DNA of 49,525 nt from Gloeomargarita sp. SKYB120 (lineage in GTDB: Bacteria > Cyanobacteriota > Cyanobacteriia > Gloeomargaritales > Gloeomargaritaceae), in assembly GCA_025062155.1 (NCBI GenBank), contig JANXAM010000018.1, positions 1 to 49,525 of the forward strand, in the 5' to 3' direction. Each line of letters starts with the position of its first letter. Position 1 is the stretch's first letter. A program made the translations under genes and the position numbers. Shown here in pieces: positions 45,176 to 49,525 of the stretch. The notes under the pieces were generated by a model that was not told the origin of the DNA, did no database searches, and saw only the letters and a program-made list of their open reading frames with translations.

Positions 45176-46451
45176 AATTAACGTTGGTCTTTTAGGGCTA
45201 GGGACCGTGGGTGCCGGCGTGGCAGCGATTCTGCTCGACCCCCAGGGACGCCATCCCCTGCTAACGGACATCGTGTTGCGGCGGGTGGGGGTACGGTCCC
45301 TGCACAAACCGCGGGCGCTGCATCTGCCGGCGGGGATTCTCACCACCGACCTGGTAGGCCTGGTCCAGGACCCGGACATCCACATCGTGGTGGAGTTAAT
45401 GGGTGGACTGGAACCGGCGCGCAGTCTTCTCCTGCAGGCTATCCAGCAGGGCAAGCACGTGGTCACGGCCAACAAGGCGGTCTTGGCCCGCTACGGCACA
45501 GAACTGTGGCAGGCGGCTCAGGACAAGGGAGTCTACGTGTTGATGGAAGGGGCGGTGGGCGGCGGCATTCCCATCATTCACCCCCTGAAGCAGGCGCTGG
45601 GAGCCAACCGGCTGACCCGCGTGCTGGGGATTGTCAACGGCACTACGAACTTTATCCTGACCCAGATGGAGCAGGCGGGGATAGACTTTGCCACCGCCCT
45701 GGCGACCGCCCAATCCTTGGGTTATGCCGAAGCCGACCCCCGCGCGGACATTGACGGCGAGGATGCGGCGGACAAAATTGCCATCCTGGCGACCCTGGCC
45801 TTCGGCGTGCAGGTGGTGCGGGAGGAGGTTTACTGCGAAGGCATTGGTGGGATTGAGCCAGTGGATTTGCAGTACGCCGAACGGTTGGGATTTCGGATAA
45901 AATTGCTGGCCTTGGCCCAACGGCAAGGGGAAGCGCTGGACATTCGGGTACATCCGACCCTGATTCCTGTCAGTCACCCGCTAGCCAGTGTGCAGGGGGT
46001 GCAAAACGCGATTGTCCTAGGGGGCGACCCCGTGGGCGAGGTGATGCTCCAGGGACCGGGGGCGGGAGCCGGACCCACCGCCAGTGCCGTGGTGGGCGAT
46101 ATTGTCAATGTAGCGGCGACGCTGCGGGCCAACTCCGGCTATCATCCCTTGTTGGGGGCGACCGGCGCCCTACCGACGCGGCGATTGCCCATGGACGAGG
46201 TACAGACTCGTTTTTATACCCGTGTCTTGACCCAGGACAAGCCAGGGGTCATCGGGCAACTGGGTACCAGTTTTGGCCGGCACGGGGTGAGTCTGGAATC
46301 GGTGGTGCAGATTGGTCGCCGGGACGACCTGGCCGAAATTGTGGTGGTCACGCATCAGGTGCGGGAGGGGGATTTTTGGCTGGCGCTGGAGGAAATCCGC
46401 CAGTTTACGGCGGTAACGGCCATTCCCACGGTGCTGCGGGTGTGGTCGTAG
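45168..46451 (+). CDS. hom: Homoserine dehydrogenase
   Basis: A 427-aa enzyme reducing aspartate semialdehyde to homoserine for threonine and methionine. The NAD(P) loop GLGTVGAGVA, TANKAVLARY, EGAVGGGIPI, NGTTNFILTQM and ADPRADIDGEDAADK are present, and a C-terminal ACT domain (YTRVLTQDKPGVIGQLGTSF) suggests threonine feedback. Its start overlaps the Ctp gene by 8 nt, and the next gene starts 10 nt inside it. Confidence 0.95.
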   Translation: MDKINVGLLGLGTVGAGVAAILLDPQGRHPLLTDIVLRRVGVRSLHKPRALHLPAGILTTDLVGLVQDPDIHIVVELMGGLEPARSLLLQAIQQGKHVVTANKAVLARYGTELWQAAQDKGVYVLMEGAVGGGIPIIHPLKQALGANRLTRVLGIVNGTTNFILTQMEQAGIDFATALATAQSLGYAEADPRADIDGEDAADKIAILATLAFGVQVVREEVYCEGIGGIEPVDLQYAERLGFRIKLLALAQRQGEALDIRVHPTLIPVSHPLASVQGVQNAIVLGGDPVGEVMLQGPGAGAGPTASAVVGDIVNVAATLRANSGYHPLLGATGALPTRRLPMDEVQTRFYTRVLTQDKPGVIGQLGTSFGRHGVSLESVVQIGRRDDLAEIVVVTHQVREGDFWLALEEIRQFTAVTAIPTVLRVWS

Positions 46452-46738
46452 AGGACCCGCAATTGCGGGAGATTCAGGACCTGGTGCGGGCAGCAGCCCG
46501 GGCGCGCGAGGGCAATGTGACGGCTTTGCTGGCGTTGTTGCGTCTCCTGGAGGCCCTGCACCGGGAGATTGAAACCGGCCCCTTCAACGACGCCTTGCCC
46601 CAGACCCGCCGGGATTTGTACAACTTGTTGCTAGACATGGAAACCCACGGTGGTTGGCCCTATATCTATCGCCGTAGCTTGGAGAGTTTACTGACCCACT
46701 TGCGGGAGACGGAGACCTGGACCGAACCTCAAGAATGA
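46442..46738 (+). CDS. Conserved-type hypothetical protein (98 aa)
   Basis: A helical protein, sequence EDPQLREIQDLVRAAAR, then NVTALLALLRLLEALHREI and TRRDLYNLLLDMETHGGWPY, with a final helix RSLESLLTHLRE. The likely start is GTG 46442, overlapping the end of hom by 10 nt, so it is coupled to it. It has no recognised domain; function unknown. The longer open frame to 46376 is inside hom and not family-like. Confidence 0.65.
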   Translation: MVVEDPQLREIQDLVRAAARAREGNVTALLALLRLLEALHREIETGPFNDALPQTRRDLYNLLLDMETHGGWPYIYRRSLESLLTHLRETETWTEPQE

Positions 46739-46833
46739 ATCCACGCTTGACCGGGGAGTACCCGTTTGGGGAAAAATAGGGGTACACTGATGCCATAGCC
46801 CCGCGCCTCCACGCCGTTGAAGGGAGAGTGGTC

Positions 46834-47730
46834 ATGTTACCGGAACAACAGCGCAAAATCCTACTGTACTTCATCGAAGAGGCCAAAGAGCATTTGCAGA
46901 CTTTAGAGCAGGGGTTGATGAACTTGCAGGCCAACGCCCGCAACAGCGAAATGGTCAACGAAATGTTCCGGGCGGCCCACTCGATCAAGGGAGGGGCGGC
47001 CATGCTGGGGTTTGACAGCATTCGTCGCACGGCCCATCGGCTGGAGGACTGTCTCAAGATCGTCAAGGAACATCCCAGCACCCAGGTGGACCAAGAGACG
47101 GAGAACCTATTCTTACAGGGCTTGGAGACTCTAGAGACCCTAATCCAGCGTCTGGAGCAGGGGGATTTCACCGAAGAGATGGGACAGGCGGCCCTGCAGC
47201 AGGCAGAACCCCTGTTTGGGCTGTTGCAACAGCGGCTGACGGGCATGCCAGTCGAGACCAAGCCAGCGGTTCCGGCCAATTTTTCGGCCCAAGTATTGGG
47301 CATCCTGCGACAGATCCTGGAGACGGTCAAACAGGGAGATGGTGCTGAATGCGCGCAGCGGGTGGCGGACCTATGTGGCCAGCTGGGAAATCTGGCTCCT
47401 GACATTTCCACCTGGCAAACCCTGACCCAAACCGCCCAGCGAGCGGCCACCAATCCGCGCGTGCCCCTGACTAAAATTGCAGGGGTGTTGCTCAAGGAAC
47501 TCAAACAGGCCAGCGAACTGATCCAGCAGGGCAAAAGTCAACAGGTCGCACCCAGCGAGGTGCTCTGCCGTCTGGCGGGGGGCGAGACGGTCGCACCGGC
47601 AGCGCCAAAACAAATCACCATTCCGTTGGAGCCCCAAGAGGCCGCCAAATTGTTGGTGGCCCACTTTGAGCCGGCGCAGTTGACCCTGCTAGCGAAATTG
47701 CTAGTGCAAGCACTGAAGCGCCCGAACTGA
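46834..47730 (+). CDS. Hpt (histidine phosphotransfer) domain protein
   Basis: A 298-aa protein starting at ATG 46834 after AGGGAGAG. The N-terminal Hpt domain shows the phospho-accepting His49 in FRAAHSIKGGAAMLGF, as in CheA/PilL-type relay proteins. The remaining two thirds form a helical region with no catalytic kinase or receiver domain (LGILRQILETVKQGDG, LLKELKQASELIQQGK). It would pass phosphate between a kinase and a regulator encoded elsewhere. folP follows by 2 nt. Confidence 0.85.
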   Translation: MLPEQQRKILLYFIEEAKEHLQTLEQGLMNLQANARNSEMVNEMFRAAHSIKGGAAMLGFDSIRRTAHRLEDCLKIVKEHPSTQVDQETENLFLQGLETLETLIQRLEQGDFTEEMGQAALQQAEPLFGLLQQRLTGMPVETKPAVPANFSAQVLGILRQILETVKQGDGAECAQRVADLCGQLGNLAPDISTWQTLTQTAQRAATNPRVPLTKIAGVLLKELKQASELIQQGKSQQVAPSEVLCRLAGGETVAPAAPKQITIPLEPQEAAKLLVAHFEPAQLTLLAKLLVQALKRPN

Positions 47731-47732
47731 CG

Positions 47733-48545
47733 GTGAACTGGGGACAGCGCACCTATTTGATGGGGATTGTGAACGTCACCCCCGACAGTTTCAGTGACGG
47801 CGGGGAGTATTTTGCCCCAGAGCTGGCGGTGGCCCACGGACAGCGGCTCGTAGCCGAAGGGGCTGATATTTTAGATATTGGCGGGCAATCGACCCGTCCC
47901 GGCGCTGAAATTGTCCCCGTCGAGGAAGAATTGCGCCGTGTGATTCCCGTGATTGAAGCCCTCGCCCCACGGGTGAACGTGCCAATCTCGGTAGATACCA
48001 CGCGGGCCGTGGTCGCGCGAGCAGCCCTGGCGGCGGGAGCAACCTGGGTCAACGACGTCTCTGGCGGCACCGACGACCCCGAGTTGTTGTCAGTGGTTGC
48101 GCAGGCCCAAGCAACCGTGGTGTTGATGCACCGGCGCGGCACCCCCAAGACGATGCAGACCTTGACCCACTACGACGATTTGATCGGGGAAATTCGAGAT
48201 TTTTTAGAGCAACAAGTGCGCAAAGCCCAGCAGCTCGGCATTGAACGCATCGTGATCGACCCGGGGATTGGTTTTGCCAAAACGGCTGACCAAAATTTGA
48301 CGATTCTCCGGGAACTTCACCGATTCAAAACCTTAAATTGCCCCATCTTGGTTGGCCCCTCGCGCAAGAGTTTTATCGGCCACGTCCTCAACCAACCCGA
48401 CCCCAAACAGCGGGTGTGGGGAACCGCCGCCGCTTGCTGTGCCGCTATTGCCCATGGTGCCGATATTCTGCGGGTTCACGACGTAGCCCCAATGAAACAA
48501 GTCATCCAAATGGCCGATGCCATCTGGCGGGGGTATTCCTATTGA
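47733..48545 (+). CDS. folP: Dihydropteroate synthase
   Basis: FolP condenses p-aminobenzoate with hydroxymethyldihydropterin diphosphate. The 270-aa protein has GIVNVTPDSFSDGG, DILDIGGQSTRPGAE, ISVDTTRA, WVNDVSGG, VVLMHRRGTPKTMQ, ERIVIDPGIGFAK and GPSRKSFIG, the full family set. GTG start at 47733. Two nt separate it from the Hpt gene. Confidence 0.95.
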   Translation: MNWGQRTYLMGIVNVTPDSFSDGGEYFAPELAVAHGQRLVAEGADILDIGGQSTRPGAEIVPVEEELRRVIPVIEALAPRVNVPISVDTTRAVVARAALAAGATWVNDVSGGTDDPELLSVVAQAQATVVLMHRRGTPKTMQTLTHYDDLIGEIRDFLEQQVRKAQQLGIERIVIDPGIGFAKTADQNLTILRELHRFKTLNCPILVGPSRKSFIGHVLNQPDPKQRVWGTAAACCAAIAHGADILRVHDVAPMKQVIQMADAIWRGYSY

Positions 48546-48598
48546 AAACTCGCCTGCTTGCGCAGCAATTCCTCCAGCGTGAGTTCCAGGTCAGAGTA
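48539..48598 (-). pseudogene. Truncated gene stub (3' end only)
   Basis: The minus strand reads SDLELTLEELLRKQASFQ and a TAG stop (48539-48541) that overlaps the end of folP. Upstream it runs straight into the type 3 repeat. It looks like the last codons of a gene truncated by the repeat insertion. The parent family is unknown. Confidence 0.35.
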
Positions 48599-48680
48599 GT
48601 GCTATTTAAGTAATGATGCATTATAGTGGTGGATGAAGTTGAATATAATGCCGATGTGATTTTCTAGGTTTTTATAGCTA
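48599..48680. repeat. Short dispersed repeat (type 3), copy Y, uninterrupted
   Basis: Inverted counterpart of 421-585. It contains GTGCTATTTAAGTAATGATGCAT, then TATAGTGGTGGATGAAG and GATTTTCTAGGTTTTTATAGC. It lacks the 103-bp element that splits copy X at the internal TATA, so it shows that site before insertion. Its own right end at TATAGCTA is joined to element E. Confidence 0.6.
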
Positions 48681-48781
48681 TAGCTAAGCTGCTTTAGCTT
48701 GTCAGAGAGAGGAGAGAAAACCCAAAGGCCAGGCCGTGCGCTGGGACTCAAGCGCTGACAACCATAGATGGCTTGGCTATA
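48679..48781 (+). repeat. 103-bp MITE-like element, copy E
   Basis: TATAGCTAAGCTGCTTTAG ... GATGGCTTGGCTATA. About 90 percent identical by eye to copy D at 23598-23700 and the same length. It lies between the type 3 repeat and an IS630 fragment, sharing TATA junctions with both. Confidence 0.7.
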
Positions 48782-48944
48782 TAGCTAAAATCACAAAACT
48801 TGACATAAGCTACGGATAGTTTCATTGACCAAGGATTGTAGATTCTCGATTGCACTTACCTGTAGCTTACGCACCTTTTGCTTAATCCGATACCACACAT
48901 GTTCAATCGGGTTCAAATCTGGCGAATATCTAGGCAAATATATA
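48780..48944 (-). mobile_element. IS630-family transposase fragment, C-terminal end
   Basis: The minus strand reads IYLPRYSPDLNPIEHVWYRI, then KQKVRKLQVSAIENLQSLVN and ETIRSLCQVL before a stop, the C-terminal end of an IS630 DDE transposase (the final Glu lies in NPIEHVW). The element end TATAGCTAAAATCACAAAAC is intact. The 5' part is replaced by MITE-like copy B. It is the complementary half of the fragment at 1-427, but not necessarily the same copy. Confidence 0.75.
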
Positions 48945-49045
48945 TGGCTAAGCACAGAATGCTTGACACAGGCAGCAACCAGAACCCTAGATGTTTCCAC
49001 GCTACTTGCTCCCCAAGGACGATAACCTAAATGTTTTCTGCTATA
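48943..49045 (+). repeat. 103-bp MITE-like element, copy B
   Basis: TATGGCTAAGCACAGAATG ... TAAATGTTTTCTGCTATA. It replaces the upstream part of the transposase fragment and is followed directly by copy C, with which it shares a TATA. Confidence 0.7.
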
Positions 49046-49145
49046 GCTAAGCACAGAATGCTTGACATAGGTAGAACCCGGAACCATAGATGTTCCTGTA
49101 TTTGTTGCTTCTCAAGGAGCGGCAACCTAAATGTTTTCTGCTATA
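49042..49145 (+). repeat. MITE-like element, copy C (104 bp), in tandem with B
   Basis: TATAGCTAAGCACAGAATG ... TAAATGTTTTCTGCTATA. It is very similar to B, especially at both ends, with a divergent middle. The right edge abuts the truncated reading frame at 49146. Confidence 0.7.
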
Positions 49146-49262
49146 GAGGGCAAGCGGCCCAAAAGTAGCGACTTCGCAGCTAATGAAGCCGCAGCCGTTA
49201 TTTTCGCACCGTTGATTAAAGAAATTGCCCCTGCTGTCGCTGCTTTAATCAAATTGCAATAA
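49146..49262 (+). pseudogene. Truncated reading frame, amphipathic C-terminal peptide
   Basis: In frame after element C the plus strand reads EGKRPKSSDFAANEAAAVI, then FAPLIKEIAPAVAALIKLQ and a TAA (49260-49262). The peptide has a helical amphipathic pattern. No start codon precedes it outside the repeat, so it is likely the surviving end of a gene cut by the insertion. I cannot assign a family. Confidence 0.35.
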
Positions 49263-49264
49263 AT

Positions 49265-49525
49265 TTACTGCCTGGGCGAGTTATCCGGTGTGGTTGCCGC
49301 ATCCCTATCGGAGCGCACTTCCTGCACGGCCTCCACGTCAAGCACCAGCACAAAAGGTTGCCCCATCTTCTCGGCCAGGAACCTGGCGGGGGGTAATTTC
49401 TCCCGGCGTCCGCACCGTTAGATGCACCTCCGGTGGATTTTCATACCAATTGGTGCGAATCCGGATCAATTCCATGCGCTGAAACGTAACCGTTCCCCGC
49501 AACAATGCCCGGCGAATTTCCGCCT
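49265..49525 (-). pseudogene. Probable DUF389-type membrane protein, C-terminal region, frameshifted and cut by window edge
   Basis: On the minus strand from the window edge: AEIRRALLRGTVTFQRMELI, then RIRTNWYENPPEVHLTVRTP and GEITPRQ. Near 49390-49400 the frame changes, continuing as FLAEKMGQPFVLVLDVEAV and QEVRSD to a TAA at 49265. A few residues seem missing at the junction. This resembles the soluble C-terminal part of DUF389 (hydrophobic-domain) proteins of cyanobacteria, from memory of the family pattern. It may be a decayed gene or hold a sequence error; the 5' part is outside the window. Confidence 0.4.

Noticed and set aside
46584-47534. A 316-codon open frame antisense to the 98-aa and Hpt genes
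   Set aside because: Ser/Arg/Cys-rich low-complexity translation with no motif; the opposite strand carries a clear Hpt domain.
48901-48925. GGGTTCAAATC resembles a T-loop
   Set aside because: It is the DNA for SPDLNPIE in an IS630 transposase fragment; no tRNA structure surrounds it.
48943-49145. Direct tandem repeats that might be a CRISPR array
   Set aside because: Only two units of about 103 bp, similar throughout including the middle, with TA ends; there are no short repeats with unique spacers and no cas genes.

Overview
The window is chromosomal DNA of a fairly GC-rich cyanobacterium. Lineage markers are a one-helix high-light-inducible (Hli) protein behind an HLR1-like RpaB box, the ferredoxin-thioredoxin reductase variable chain, a DUF4079 membrane protein, a YbjN-domain protein, an Uma2-type nuclease and a secreted CHAT-domain protein. 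I cannot fix genus or species. Most of the window is tightly packed core metabolism with very short spacers, ATGA-type start/stop overlaps and several tail-to-tail overlaps.

Layout. 1-727: a broken IS630-family transposase cut by the window edge, then a nest of short TA-flanked repeats. 728-7120 (minus): ribD, ssb, an ABC exporter, a YbjN protein, folE, guaA. 7232-14443 (plus): msrB-recR, an RNase II/R family exonuclease, a stand-alone cyclic-nucleotide-binding protein overlapping a cation efflux gene, a coiled-coil protein and a GH57 glycosidase. 14346-16566 (minus): Ser/Thr kinase, ftrV and hli. 16626-20132: aroE, a coupled pair of M16 peptidase-fold genes (one active, one inactive), then serA on the plus strand.

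21.7-30.9 kb looks like an accessory island, AT-richer by eye than its flanks. It holds a TylF-type methyltransferase gene broken by one in-frame TAA, a decayed IS630 copy, and a second IS630-type transposase relic that carries a 103-bp MITE-like insertion. Next to these is a divergent two-partner secretion pair: a 1213-aa exoprotein with an N-terminal haemagglutinin-type secretion domain and a C-terminal CHAT (caspase-like) protease, and its Omp85/FhaC-type transporter. rimI and an Uma2 nuclease gene follow.

31.1-42.3 kb: topA, ftsQ, a second decayed IS630 copy closely matching the first, a metallophosphoesterase gene followed 9 nt later by an unusual DEDDh-exonuclease/P-loop-ATPase fusion, a copper-type P1B ATPase, an SRPBCC protein, leuD and a 59-aa protein. 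42.6-48.5 kb: a PP2C phosphatase, a DUF4079 protein, a Ctp protease, hom, a 98-aa protein, an Hpt protein and folP. 48.5-49.5 kb: a second train of TA-inserted elements, two gene stubs and the end of a probable DUF389-type gene.

The strongest candidates for something little described are the secreted CHAT protease pair, the exonuclease-ATPase fusion with its phosphoesterase neighbour, and the 103-bp TA-flanked repeat family, whose pre-insertion sites can be reconstructed inside this window.
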